From Streptomyces liangshanensis (GTDB lineage Bacteria > Actinomycetota > Actinomycetes > Streptomycetales > Streptomycetaceae): a stretch of 64,000 bases of DNA. The translations under genes were made by a program, and so were the position numbers. The stretch lies in assembly GCF_011694815.1 (NCBI RefSeq), contig NZ_CP050177.1:3975001-4039000 (forward strand), in the 5' to 3' direction. Under the pieces are notes generated by a model. It was not told the origin of the DNA. It did no database searches and worked only from the letters and a program-made list of their open reading frames with translations. Below are positions 47,135 to 56,585 of the stretch, one piece after another (positions within the stretch are counted from its first letter, which is position 1; every line of letters begins with the position of its first letter).

Positions 47135-47261
47135 TCGGCGTTCCCGAGGGGGGTCCGCCTGGCTTTCCAACCGGCGTTCGGAGGGGCGGGACCTGGCGTA
47201 CCTCGTCGGGGGGACCCCCCGAACGAAGGTCCGGATCGGTGTGCGCAATAATGCTTGTGAA

Positions 47262-47277
47262 TGTGAACGCGTTCACA
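47262..47277. promoter_or_regulatory. Rex operator of cydA
   Basis: TGTGAACGCGTTCACA, a perfect palindrome equal to the known Streptomyces Rex site. A second pair of arms, GCTTGTGAA (47253-47261) and TTCACAAGC (47272-47280), is nested around it. Known: Rex represses cydABCD when NADH/NAD is low. Confidence 0.92.
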
Positions 47278-47369
47278 AGCTTGCCTCGTTTGATCCACTA
47301 CGTCCCGGATGCGTACCGGACCAAAGGGACAAGCCGCCGCTCGACCACGGCGATGTAAGGAGTAACGAC

Positions 47370-48878
47370 GTGGAACTCGCTCTGGCGCCGGAGACCCTGG
47401 CGCGATGGCAATTCGGCATCACCACCGTCTACCACTTCCTCTTCGTCCCGCTGACGATCTCGCTCGCCGCGCTCACCGCCGGGCTGCAGACCGCGTGGGT
47501 CCGCACGGAGAATCCGAAGTACCTCACGGCCACGAAGTTCTGGGGCAAGCTCTTCCTGATCAACATCGCGATGGGCGTCGTCACCGGCATCGTGCAGGAG
47601 TTCCAGTTCGGCATGAACTGGTCCGACTACTCGCGCTTCGTCGGTGACGTCTTCGGAGCCCCGCTCGCCTTCGAGGCCCTGATCGCCTTCTTCTTCGAGT
47701 CCACCTTCATCGGACTGTGGATCTTCGGTTGGGACAAGCTGCCCAAGCGGATCCATCTGGCCTGCATATGGATGGTCTCGATCGGCACGATCCTCTCCGC
47801 GTACTTCATCCTCGCCGCGAACTCCTGGATGCAGCACCCGGTCGGCTACCGGCTCAACAAGAAGTCCGGGCGCGCTGAGCTCACCGACTTCTGGGCCGTG
47901 CTCACCCAGAACACCGCGCTCACCCAGTTCTTCCACACCATGACGGCCGCCTTCCTCGTCGGCGGCGCCTTCATGGTCGGCATCGCCGCCTTCCACCTCG
48001 CCCGCAAGAAGCACATCCCCGTGATGCGCACCTCCCTGCGCCTCGGACTGGTCACCGTCGTGATCGCCGGCCTGCTCACCGCCGTCAGCGGCGACACCCT
48101 CGGCAAGGTCATGTTCAAGCAGCAGCCGATGAAGATGGCTGCCGCCGAGGCCCTCTGGGACGGGCAGGCGCCCGCGCCGTTCTCCGTGTTCGCCTACGGG
48201 GACGTCCAGAAGGGCCACAACACCGTCGAGCTGGAGATCCCGGGACTGCTGTCCTTCCTCGCGAACGACAACTTCAGCTCGTACGTCCCGGGGATCAACG
48301 ACGTCAACAAGGCCGAGCAGGAGAAGTACGGGCCCGGCGACTACCGGCCCAACATCCCCGTCGCCTACTGGGGCTTCCGCTGGATGATCGGCTTCGGCAT
48401 GGCGTCCTTCAGCCTCGGACTGCTCGGACTGTGGCTCACCCGCCGCAGGTTCTTGCTGCCCCAACGGCTGCGCACCGGCGAGGACGAGGTGCCCCACCTG
48501 GTGCTCTTCCGGAACAAGGCCCTCAGCCCGAAGTTCGCCCGGTGGTACTGGCTCACCGCCCTGTGGACGCTCCTCTTCCCGCTGATAGCCAACTCCTGGG
48601 GCTGGATCTTCACCGAGACCGGACGCCAGCCCTGGGTGGTGTACGGCGTGCTGCGCACCTCCGACGCGGTCTCCCCGCACACGTCCCAGACCGAGGTGCT
48701 CATATCGATGATCACCTTCACCCTGCTGTACGCGGTCCTCGCGGTCATCGAGGTCAGACTGCTCGTCAAGTACGTCAAGGCCGGTCCACCGGAACTCACC
48801 GACGACGACCTCGACCCACCCACCCGGATCGGCGGCGACCGCACGGACGCCGACCGCCCGATGGCCTTCTCCTACTGA
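47370..48878 (+). CDS. cydA: Cytochrome bd ubiquinol/menaquinol oxidase subunit I
   Basis: 502 residues from GTG 47370, AAGGAG 6 bases upstream. About nine helices. Heme ligands: His in RWQFGITTVYHFLFVPLTI, the GRQPW motif (ETGRQPWVVYG) near 420, and a short Q-loop. Terminal oxidase reducing O2 with quinol at low oxygen. Followed by cydB after 14 bp. Controlled by the Rex site ~95 bp upstream. Confidence 0.97.
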   Translation: MELALAPETLARWQFGITTVYHFLFVPLTISLAALTAGLQTAWVRTENPKYLTATKFWGKLFLINIAMGVVTGIVQEFQFGMNWSDYSRFVGDVFGAPLAFEALIAFFFESTFIGLWIFGWDKLPKRIHLACIWMVSIGTILSAYFILAANSWMQHPVGYRLNKKSGRAELTDFWAVLTQNTALTQFFHTMTAAFLVGGAFMVGIAAFHLARKKHIPVMRTSLRLGLVTVVIAGLLTAVSGDTLGKVMFKQQPMKMAAAEALWDGQAPAPFSVFAYGDVQKGHNTVELEIPGLLSFLANDNFSSYVPGINDVNKAEQEKYGPGDYRPNIPVAYWGFRWMIGFGMASFSLGLLGLWLTRRRFLLPQRLRTGEDEVPHLVLFRNKALSPKFARWYWLTALWTLLFPLIANSWGWIFTETGRQPWVVYGVLRTSDAVSPHTSQTEVLISMITFTLLYAVLAVIEVRLLVKYVKAGPPELTDDDLDPPTRIGGDRTDADRPMAFSY

Positions 48879-48892
48879 AGGGCTGAGGAACC

Positions 48893-49900
48893 ATGGAACT
48901 CCATGACGTCTGGTTCGTCCTGATCGCCTTCCTCTGGACCGGCTACTTCTTCCTCGAAGGCTTCGACTTCGGCATCGGGGTCCTGACCAAGCTGCTGGCC
49001 CGCGACCGTACGGAACGGCGCGTCCTGATCAACACGATCGGGCCCGTCTGGGACGGCAACGAGGTCTGGCTGCTCAGCGCGGGCGGCGCGACCTTCGCCG
49101 CCTTCCCCGACTGGTACGCCACCCTCTTCTCCGGCTTCTACCTGCCGTTGCTGCTCATCCTGGTCTGCCTGATCGTGCGCGGAGTCGCGTTCGAGTACCG
49201 CGCCAAGCGGCCCGAGGAGAACTGGCAGCGCAACTGGGAACACGCGATCTTCTGGACCTCGCTGCTCCCGGCCGTCGTGTGGGGCGTCGCCTTCGCCAAC
49301 ATCGTCCACGGGGTGCGGATCGACGCGCACAAGGAGTACGTCGGCACCCTCGGCGACCTGCTCCACCCGTACGCCCTCCTCGGCGGCCTGGTGACCCTGG
49401 CCCTCTTCACCTTCCACGGCACGGTGTTCGCCGCGCTCAAGACGGTGGGGGACATCCGGGTACGGGCGAGGAAGCTGGCGCTCGTCCTGGGGCCGGTGAC
49501 CGCCGTCCTGGCGGCCGGGTTCCTGGTCTGGACCCAAGCGGACAGCGGCAACGGCAAGAGCCTCGTCGCGCTGGTCGTGGCCGTGGCCGCGCTGGTGGGC
49601 GCGGTCGGGGCCATCGGGAGGCGCCGTGAGGGCTGGTCGTTCGCGCTCTCGGGGCTGACCGTCGCGGCCGTCGTCGCGATGTACTTCCTGACGCTGTTCC
49701 CGAACGTCATGCCCTCGTCCCTGAACGAGCAGTGGAACCTCACCGTGACGAACGCCTCGTCCACCCCGTACACCCTCAAGATCATGACCTGGGGGGCCGG
49801 GATCACCGCGCCCATCGTGCTGCTCTACCAGGGCTGGACGTACTGGGTGTTCCGCAAGCGGATCGGCACGCAGCACATCGCCGATTCCGCTTCGCACTGA
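48893..49900 (+). CDS. cydB: Cytochrome bd oxidase subunit II
   Basis: 335 residues, eight or nine TM helices. Begins MELHDVWFVLIAFLWTGYFFLEGFDFGIG, a CydB hallmark; WDGNEVWLLSAGGATFAAFP follows. ATG 48893, GGGCTGAGGAACC upstream. Part of the cyd operon. Confidence 0.97.
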   Translation: MELHDVWFVLIAFLWTGYFFLEGFDFGIGVLTKLLARDRTERRVLINTIGPVWDGNEVWLLSAGGATFAAFPDWYATLFSGFYLPLLLILVCLIVRGVAFEYRAKRPEENWQRNWEHAIFWTSLLPAVVWGVAFANIVHGVRIDAHKEYVGTLGDLLHPYALLGGLVTLALFTFHGTVFAALKTVGDIRVRARKLALVLGPVTAVLAAGFLVWTQADSGNGKSLVALVVAVAALVGAVGAIGRRREGWSFALSGLTVAAVVAMYFLTLFPNVMPSSLNEQWNLTVTNASSTPYTLKIMTWGAGITAPIVLLYQGWTYWVFRKRIGTQHIADSASH

Positions 49901-49933
49901 GATTCCGGCTGAGTTTTCGGCACGCGTCAAAGG

Positions 49934-52900
49934 GTGGTGTTTCACGTGAAACCGATCGATCCGCGTCTGCTGCGGTACGCCCGGACCACTCGCCCCTTCA
50001 TCGTGGCCGTGGTGGTCCTCGGGCTGGCCGGCGCCGGACTGGTGGTGCTCCAGGCGACGCTGATCGCCGAGATCGTCGTCGGCGCCTTCCGGCACGGGGA
50101 CTCCACGGCGGCGCTGCGTACCGAACTCCTGCTCCTCGGCGCGGTCGCCGTCGGCCGGGCGCTGGTGTCGTGGCTGACTGAACTGGCCGCGCACCGGGCG
50201 AGCGCGGCGGTGAAGTCCGAACTGCGCGGGCGGCTCCTGGAGCGGGCCGCCGAGCTGGGACCCGGGTGGCTGAGCGGGCAGCGGACCGGTTCGCTGGTCG
50301 CCCTCGCCACCCGGGGCATCGACGCCCTGGACGACTACTTCGCGCGCTATCTCCCGCAGCTCGGGCTCGCGGTGGTCGTCCCGGTCGCGGTCCTGGCGCG
50401 GATCGTCACCCAGGACTGGGTCTCGGCGGCGGTCATCGTGGTGACGCTGCCGCTGATCCCGCTCTTCATGATCCTCATCGGCTGGGCCACCCAGACGCGG
50501 GTGGACCGGCAGTGGCGGCTGCTGTCGCGGCTCTCGGGCCACTTCCTGGACGTCGTCGCCGGGATGCCGACGCTCAAGGTCTTCGGACGGGCCAAGGCGC
50601 AGGCCGACTCGATCCGGCGGATCACCTCGGAGTACCGGCAGGCCACCCTCCGCACGCTGCGGATCGCGTTCCTGTCGTCCTTCGCGCTGGAGCTGCTGTC
50701 GACGCTGTCGGTGGCCCTGGTCGCGGTCGGTATCGGACTGCGCCTCGTCCACGGCGACCTCGACCTCTACACCGGACTGGTGGTGCTGATCCTCGCCCCC
50801 GAGGCGTACCTGCCGATCCGTCAGGTCGGCGCGCAGTACCACGCGGCGGCCGAAGGGCTGGCGGCGGCGGAGGAGATCTTCACGGTCCTGGAGACCGAGC
50901 CGCGCGAGGGCGGCCGGGGAGAGGTGCCGGCCGGTGCGGTGCGGCTGGAGCTGGACGGTGTGACGGTCCGCCACCAGGGCCGTGAGGAGCCGTCGTTGGA
51001 CGCGGCCACGCTGACGGTCGAGCCGGGGGAGACCGTCGCCCTGGTCGGGCCGAGCGGGGTGGGGAAGTCCACGCTGCTCCAGGTGCTGCTCGGCTTCACG
51101 GTCCCGGACGAGGGGCGGGTCCGAGTGGACGGGCGGGACCTGGCGTCGCTCGACCTGGAGCGGTGGCGGGAGCGCATCGCGTGGGTGCCGCAGCAGCCGT
51201 ACCTCTTCGCGGGCACGATCGCGGAGAACGTACGGCTGGCGCGACCGGACGCGGACGACGCGGCGGTACGGGCCGCGCTGCGGGACGCGGGGGCGTACCC
51301 CTTCGTGGCGGCGCTCCCCCAGGGGGCGCAGACCCCGCTCGGGGAGGACGGGGCGGGGCTCTCGGCCGGGCAGCGGCAGCGGCTCGCGCTGGCGCGTGCC
51401 TTCCTCGCGGACCGGCCGCTGCTGCTGCTCGACGAGCCGACGGCGGCGCTGGACGGCGAGACGGAGGCGGGGATCGTCGAGGCGGTGGGGCGGCTGGCGC
51501 GGGGGCGGACCGTGGTCCTGGTGGTCCACCGGCCGGCGCTGCTGGCGGTGGCGGACCGGGTGATCACGCTGTCGCGGGGGGTGGGGGCGGGAGCTGGGGC
51601 CGGGGTGGCTTCGACTTCGGGTGCGGGTGCGGGTGCGGGTGCGGGTGCGGGTGCGGCTGTGGGTGCCGGGATCGGTACGGATCTGGGTGTCGCAGGGGCG
51701 GTGGACGATTCCGGGGAGGTACGTGAGGGCTTGGCCGCCGGGGTCCCTGCCGGCCACCTTCCCGGCGCCGACCTTCCCGGCGGGCCGGAAAGCACCGCCG
51801 GGGTGCGGCCGCTCGCGCGGATGCGGGCCGCCGCCGGGGCGCTGCGCGGCCGGTTCGTGCTCGCGCTCGTCCTCGGCAGTCTCGCGCTCGGCTCCGCCGT
51901 CGGCCTCATGGCCGTCTCCGGCTGGCTCATCTCGCGGGCCTCCCAGGAGCCCCCGGTCCTCTACCTGATGGTCGCCGTGACGGCGACCCGCGCGTTCGGC
52001 ATCGGGCGGGCCGTGTTCCGGTACGCGGAGCGCCTCGTCTCCCACGACGCCGTGCTCAGGATGCTCGCCGACCTGCGGGTCTCCGTGTACCGGGGACTGG
52101 AGCGCGTCGCGCCCGCCGGTCTCGGCGTGACCCGGCGCGCGGACCTGCTCTCGCGGCTCGTCTCCGACGTGGACGAGCTCCAGGACTACTGGCTGCGGTG
52201 GCTGCTGCCGGTCGGCACCGCGGTGCTGGTCGGCGCGGGGACGGTCGGGTTCACGGCCTGGCTGCTGCCGGAGGCGGGCGCGGTCCTGGCCGTCGGCCTG
52301 CTCCTCGCCGGTGTGGGGGTGCCGTACCTGAGCGGGGCCCTCGCCCGCCGGGCCGGGCACCGGCTGGCGCCCGCGCGCGGGCTGCTGGCGACGCGGGTCG
52401 CCGACCTGCTGCGGGGCAGCGCCGAGCTGACCGTGGCGGGGGCGCTCCCGGGCCGGCTGCGGCGGGCCCGGGAGGCCGACCGCACGCTCACCTCTCTCGC
52501 CTCGCGGGGCGCCAGCGCCACGGCGGCGGGCGGCGGCCTGTCCGCCCTGATCTGCGGACTGACGGTGGCCGCCGCGGCCGTGGTGGGGGTGCAGGCCGTA
52601 CGGGACGGGCGGCTGGCGGGCGTCGAGCTGGCGGTCGTCGTCCTGACGCCGCTCGCCGCGTTCGAGGCGGTCGCCGGGCTCCCGCTCGCCGTGCGGTACC
52701 GGCAGCGGGCCGCGGAGGGCGCGCGGCGGGTCTGCGAGGTGCTCGACGCCCCCGTACCCGTACAGGAACCGGAACGGCCCGCCACCGCGCCCGGGTCGCC
52801 GTTCCCGCTGGAGGTGCGCGGGGTGTCCGCGCGGTACGCGGGGCAGGAGCGGAACGCGCTCACCGGCTTCGACCTGACCCTCACCGCGGGGCGGCGGGTC

Positions 52901-53572
52901 GCGGTGGTCGGGCCGTCGGGCGCGGGGAAGACAACGCTCGCCCAGGTGCTCCTGCGCTTCCTGGACGCGCACGAGGGCACATGGCTGCTCGGCGGCACCG
53001 ACACCGCCACGCTCGACGGTGACACGGTCCGGCGGTCGGTCGGGCTGTGCGCCCAGGACGCGCACCTCTTCGACAGTTCCGTACGGGAGAACCTGAGACT
53101 CGCCCGTCCCGACGCGACCGACGGCGAACTCCGGGACGCCCTGCGCAGGGCGCGGCTGCTGGAGTGGGCCGACAGCCTGCCCGCCGGCCTGGACACGCTG
53201 GTCGGGGAGCACGGGGCGCGGCTCTCCGGGGGGCAGCGGCAGCGGTTGGCGCTGGCCCGCGCGTTGCTCGCGGACTTCCCGGTGCTGGTCCTGGACGAGC
53301 CGGCCGAGCACCTGGACCTGGCGACCGCGGACGCGCTGACGGCCGACCTCCTGGAGGTGACCGAGGGGCGGACGACGCTGCTCATCACACACCGGCTGCG
53401 GGGTCTCGACGCGGTCGACGAGGTGATCGTGCTCGACGAGGGCAGGACCGTGCAGCGCGGACCGTACGACCGGCTGGTCGCCGAGGAAGGGCCGCTGCGG
53501 CGGATGCTGGAGCGGGAACGGGCCGGTGATCTGCTGCCCGTATCAGGCCCGCCGACTTTCCCCATCAAATAG
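49934..53572 (+). CDS. cydCD: Fused CydCD-type ABC exporter
   Basis: 1212 residues from the first of two GTG codons (49934/49937). The start sits on a parS, giving VVFHVKP. Two ABC halves: TMD ~15-300, NBD1 (GPSGVGKSTLLQVL near 370; LSAGQRQRLALARAFLADRP), a Gly/Ala linker (~550-620) with a hexamer repeat, TMD2 ~630-930, and NBD2 (GPSGAGKTTLAQVL; LSGGQRQRLALARALL). Known: CydDC exports glutathione/cysteine-type thiols needed for cytochrome bd assembly; Actinobacteria often fuse both subunits. Starts 33 bp after cydB. Confidence 0.95.
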   Translation: MVFHVKPIDPRLLRYARTTRPFIVAVVVLGLAGAGLVVLQATLIAEIVVGAFRHGDSTAALRTELLLLGAVAVGRALVSWLTELAAHRASAAVKSELRGRLLERAAELGPGWLSGQRTGSLVALATRGIDALDDYFARYLPQLGLAVVVPVAVLARIVTQDWVSAAVIVVTLPLIPLFMILIGWATQTRVDRQWRLLSRLSGHFLDVVAGMPTLKVFGRAKAQADSIRRITSEYRQATLRTLRIAFLSSFALELLSTLSVALVAVGIGLRLVHGDLDLYTGLVVLILAPEAYLPIRQVGAQYHAAAEGLAAAEEIFTVLETEPREGGRGEVPAGAVRLELDGVTVRHQGREEPSLDAATLTVEPGETVALVGPSGVGKSTLLQVLLGFTVPDEGRVRVDGRDLASLDLERWRERIAWVPQQPYLFAGTIAENVRLARPDADDAAVRAALRDAGAYPFVAALPQGAQTPLGEDGAGLSAGQRQRLALARAFLADRPLLLLDEPTAALDGETEAGIVEAVGRLARGRTVVLVVHRPALLAVADRVITLSRGVGAGAGAGVASTSGAGAGAGAGAGAAVGAGIGTDLGVAGAVDDSGEVREGLAAGVPAGHLPGADLPGGPESTAGVRPLARMRAAAGALRGRFVLALVLGSLALGSAVGLMAVSGWLISRASQEPPVLYLMVAVTATRAFGIGRAVFRYAERLVSHDAVLRMLADLRVSVYRGLERVAPAGLGVTRRADLLSRLVSDVDELQDYWLRWLLPVGTAVLVGAGTVGFTAWLLPEAGAVLAVGLLLAGVGVPYLSGALARRAGHRLAPARGLLATRVADLLRGSAELTVAGALPGRLRRAREADRTLTSLASRGASATAAGGGLSALICGLTVAAAAVVGVQAVRDGRLAGVELAVVVLTPLAAFEAVAGLPLAVRYRQRAAEGARRVCEVLDAPVPVQEPERPATAPGSPFPLEVRGVSARYAGQERNALTGFDLTLTAGRRVAVVGPSGAGKTTLAQVLLRFLDAHEGTWLLGGTDTATLDGDTVRRSVGLCAQDAHLFDSSVRENLRLARPDATDGELRDALRRARLLEWADSLPAGLDTLVGEHGARLSGGQRQRLALARALLADFPVLVLDEPAEHLDLATADALTADLLEVTEGRTTLLITHRLRGLDAVDEVIVLDEGRTVQRGPYDRLVAEEGPLRRMLERERAGDLLPVSGPPTFPIK
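49938..49953. other. parS: parS site 7
   Basis: TGTTTCACGTGAAACC, 15 of 16. Covers the first codons of cydCD (VFHVKP). The GTG start lies at the upstream edge. Confidence 0.93.
51619..51654 (+). repeat. Hexanucleotide repeat in the CydCD linker
   Basis: Six perfect copies of GGGTGC, encoding GAGAGAGAGA in the linker between NBD1 and TMD2. Being 6 bp, changes in copy number keep frame. Confidence 0.85.
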
Positions 53573-53592
53573 GACTTACTACGCTCAAGGGC

Positions 53593-55395
53593 ATGACCGT
53601 GCCCGAATCGACCGAACACCTGGAGGCGGCCACCCGTGCGGCGCGCAGCCTCCAGGGCCTGTCCACCGAGCTCACCGCACGGGTGCCGCAGCTGCTGGAG
53701 GCCATGCGGTCCGTCGGGACGGGGCTCGAACTGCATTCCACGCTCGACCGGATCTGTGAGACCGCGGCGCACCTCGCGGACGCCCGGTACGCGGCGATCG
53801 GCGTGGTCGACGAGTCGGGCGACGGTCTGTCCGACTTCGTGACCTACGGCGTCGACACGGAGGAGGTACGGCTCGTCGGGGGCAGGCCGGACGGGCTCCG
53901 CGGGCTGCTGGGCGCGCTGATCCAGCAGTCGGGACCGGGACCGATGAGGCTCGGCGAGCACGGGCGCGAGGGCGGGCATGCGGGCGGGCACGGCCCCGGG
54001 CATGAGGCCCGTCCCGGCTCCGGCGACGAGGGGCGGGAGGAGGGGCCGCCGACGCGTACGTTCATCGGCGTCCCGATCCGGGTGCACGGCGCGCTCTTCG
54101 GGAACCTTTACCTGGCCGAGAAGCACGTGTCCAAGGAGGCGGGAGGTTCGGGGGTGGCTGAGCCGGCCGGCGCGGCCGAGTTCGACGACCAGGACCTGCA
54201 CGTCCTGCGAGTGCTCGCCACGGAGGCCGGGATCGCCATCGGCCACGCCCGGCTGTACGAGGCGGCCAGGCAGCGTGAGCGGTGGATCGACGGCTCCGTC
54301 GCCGTCACCACCGCGCTGCTCTCCAACGGCGGGGCCGACGCCCTCGCGGTGGTCGCGGAACAGGCCCGGAGCCTCGCCGACTCGTCGGCCGGAGTCGTCA
54401 TGCTGCCCACAGCGGCCGACGGGCTCGAGATCGTCGCGATCTCCTCCGACCGGCTCCACCCCTCCTCCCGGCTCGGCACCATCGCTCCCCCCGAGAGCCC
54501 GGTCGTGCGGGCCCTGCTCGCGGGCGAGTCCGTCTTCGTGGACGACGCCACCACCGACCCGCGCATGATCACCGACATGGCCGAGGGGTACGGCCCCTGC
54601 ATGCTGCTGCCGCTCCACAGCGGGGGCCGGGTGCTCGGCGCGCTGGTCACGCCCCGGCCGCGCGGCGCGCGCCGCTTCACCGAGACCGAGCGCATCCTCG
54701 CCACCCAGTTCGCCTCCCAGGCCGCCCTGGCCCTGATGATGGCCGACGCCCAGCGCGACCGGGAGCGGCTGGCCGTCCTGGAGGACCGCGACCGGATCGC
54801 CCGTGACCTGCACGACCTGGTCATCCAGCGGCTCTTCGCCACCGGGATGATGCTGGAGAGCGCCCAGCGCGGCCCGCTCGCCCAGGAGGCCCACCAGGGC
54901 ATCGGGCGGGCCGTGGACGAGCTGGACGTGACCATCCAGGAGATCCGTACCGCCATCTTCGCGCTGCAACGGGGGCCCGCTGAGGCCCCGTCGGGGCTGC
55001 GGACCCGCGTCCTGCGCGAGATCAAGACGGCCGCCGTGCCCCTCGGATTCCAGCCGGCCCACCGCTTTGTCGGACCGGTCGACGGCCGGGTCGGCGAACT
55101 CACCGGGAAGAACCTGATCGCAGCGCTGCGCGAAGCCCTCTCCAACGCCTTCCGGCACGCCCACGCCACCCGGATCGAGGTGGTCGTCGACGCCACCGTC
55201 CGCCTGCCCGACGGCCACGAGGCGGTCCGGCTGTCGGTGGCGGACGACGGCGTGGGCCTGCCCGAGGGAGGCCGGCGCAGCGGACTGCGCAACCTCCGGC
55301 GCAGGGCGGAGTCGCTGGGCGGGTCGAGCACGTGCGTGGCGGGTATCGGGGAGGACGGTGGCGGGACGACGGTGGTGTGGGAGGCGCCTCTTTAG
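53593..55395 (+). CDS. GAF-GAF sensor histidine kinase (DevS-like), orphan
   Basis: 600 residues. GAF1 ~45-215, GAF2 ~235-385, dimerisation/phospho-acceptor domain with RDLHDLVIQRLFATGM (His ~408, HisKA_3), and HATPase with EALSNAFRHAHA and DDGVGLP. The architecture equals mycobacterial DevS/DosT, oxygen/redox/NO sensors with heme in GAF1. Here the stretch before TRTFIGVPIRV is an extended Gly/His-rich insertion instead of the usual His-Pro motif. No response regulator gene is adjacent. Starts 20 bp after cydCD and is probably co-transcribed with it. Confidence 0.93.
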   Translation: MTVPESTEHLEAATRAARSLQGLSTELTARVPQLLEAMRSVGTGLELHSTLDRICETAAHLADARYAAIGVVDESGDGLSDFVTYGVDTEEVRLVGGRPDGLRGLLGALIQQSGPGPMRLGEHGREGGHAGGHGPGHEARPGSGDEGREEGPPTRTFIGVPIRVHGALFGNLYLAEKHVSKEAGGSGVAEPAGAAEFDDQDLHVLRVLATEAGIAIGHARLYEAARQRERWIDGSVAVTTALLSNGGADALAVVAEQARSLADSSAGVVMLPTAADGLEIVAISSDRLHPSSRLGTIAPPESPVVRALLAGESVFVDDATTDPRMITDMAEGYGPCMLLPLHSGGRVLGALVTPRPRGARRFTETERILATQFASQAALALMMADAQRDRERLAVLEDRDRIARDLHDLVIQRLFATGMMLESAQRGPLAQEAHQGIGRAVDELDVTIQEIRTAIFALQRGPAEAPSGLRTRVLREIKTAAVPLGFQPAHRFVGPVDGRVGELTGKNLIAALREALSNAFRHAHATRIEVVVDATVRLPDGHEAVRLSVADDGVGLPEGGRRSGLRNLRRRAESLGGSSTCVAGIGEDGGGTTVVWEAPL

Positions 55396-55472
55396 GAGGC
55401 GGTCCCTTCTTCGAGAGGCGGGCCCTTCGAGGAGTGATCTCCACAGGGACCCTTCGCGGAAGGGCCTCGTCG

Positions 55473-56318
55473 TCAGAGGCGGGCCAGGATCTGCTCGATG
55501 ACCACCGCGACGCCGTCCTCCTCGTTGGTGAGGGTCTCCCCCGAGGCGGCGGCCAGCACGTCGGGGTGGGCGTTGCCCATCGCGTACGACGTACCGGCCC
55601 AGGTCAGCATCTCCACGTCGTTCGGCATGTCCCCGAACGCGACGACCTCGTCCGAGGAGATGCCGCGTTCGGCGCAGCACAGCGCGAGCGTGCTCGCCTT
55701 GCTCACGCCGAGGCCGCTGATCTCCAGCAGGGCCGTCGGGCTGGAGCGCGTGAAGGACGCGAGGTGGCCCGCGGCGGTCCTGGCGACCGTCAGGAAGCCG
55801 TCCGGGGTCAGGTCGGCGTGGTGGGCGAGCACCTTCAGTACGGGGGCGGCCGAGTCCGGCTCGTCCTCGTGCAGGAGCTTCTCCGCGGCGGCGACACTCG
55901 CGCCCGGGTCCAGGTGGAAGGCCGGGTAGTCCGGTTCGTAGTGGATGCCGGTGCTCAGCTCGACCGCGAAGGTCGTGCCGGGGGCCGCGTCGCGCAGGGC
56001 CCGTACGACGTCGAGGGCGGTCGTCCGCTCCAGCGGACGGACGCGGAGCAGCTCGCCGCCCGCGCGCAGGTCGACGACGGCCGCGCCGTTGGCGCAGATG
56101 GCCAGGCCGTGGCCGTGCACGTACTCCCTGACGACGTCCATCCACCGGGCGGGCCGGCCCGTCACGAAGAAGACCTCCAGGCCGGCCCGCTCCGCGGCGG
56201 CGAGCGCCGCGATCGTGCGGTCCGAGACCGTCTTGTCGTCGTGCAGCAGGGTGCCGTCCAGATCGGTGGCGATCAGCCGGGGCCGGGCGGGGAGCGGGGA
56301 GTCGTCAGTGGAGGTCAC
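55473..56318 (-). CDS. HAD superfamily Cof-type phosphatase
   Basis: 281 residues from GTG 56318. Motif I LIATDLDGTLLHDD (nucleophile Asp), motif II FFVTGRPA, motif III/IV KASTLALC and VAFGDMPNDVEML. Cof-type cap with LSTGIHYEP. Substrate unknown (sugar phosphates or PLP/FMN are typical). Convergent with the kinase gene. Confidence 0.9.
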   Translation of the reverse strand: MTSTDDSPLPARPRLIATDLDGTLLHDDKTVSDRTIAALAAAERAGLEVFFVTGRPARWMDVVREYVHGHGLAICANGAAVVDLRAGGELLRVRPLERTTALDVVRALRDAAPGTTFAVELSTGIHYEPDYPAFHLDPGASVAAAEKLLHEDEPDSAAPVLKVLAHHADLTPDGFLTVARTAAGHLASFTRSSPTALLEISGLGVSKASTLALCCAERGISSDEVVAFGDMPNDVEMLTWAGTSYAMGNAHPDVLAAASGETLTNEEDGVAVVIEQILARL

Positions 56319-56485
56319 CCGGTCATTCTCCCGTACGGAGGTGCACGGGCGTGCGGAGGGGCGCACATGTGAGTGCCGCGCGCCGCGGCGGGTGCGGTCG
56401 GAGGCTGCGGTCGGGAGGGGTGACGGGAGGGGTGATCGGAGGCCGCGGTCGGGTGGTCCGGCCGGCGGGGGAAATTCCAGGGGCA

Positions 56486-56508
56486 TTGTCAGTGGTCGGC
56501 CCTAGGCT
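56486..56508 (+). promoter_or_regulatory. PafBC / RecA-NDp-type promoter for the HSP90-TPR operon
   Basis: TTGTCAGTG (56486-56494), 8 bases, TAGGCT (56503-56508); exact consensus. Leader to ATG 56586 would be about 70 nt and contains the hairpin at 56538-56577. Confidence 0.72.
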
Positions 56509-56537
56509 GGTTCCTGCTTCTCGATCGGTGAGGGGGG

Positions 56538-56577
56538 ACCTCGCGATCGTCAACTCCCGTATGCGAGCACGCGAGGT
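56538..56577 (+). promoter_or_regulatory. Leader hairpin covering the HSP90 ribosome site
   Basis: ACCTCGCG (56538-56545) pairs with CGCGAGGT (56570-56577); the 3' arm contains the ribosome site GAGGT(G) at 56573-56578 for ATG 56586. Loop of 24 bases. The ribosome site would be closed when folded. Confidence 0.55.
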
Positions 56578-56585
56578 GCTGCCCC

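Noticed and set aside
48872..53392. 1506-codon open frame on the minus strand
   Set aside because: Antisense shadow of cydB and cydCD. Composition is Arg/Gly/Asp/Gln-rich, typical of a GC-rich off-frame; no domains, no ribosome site.
52186..56145. 1319-codon open frame on the minus strand
   Set aside because: Antisense to cydCD and the histidine kinase; no family features.
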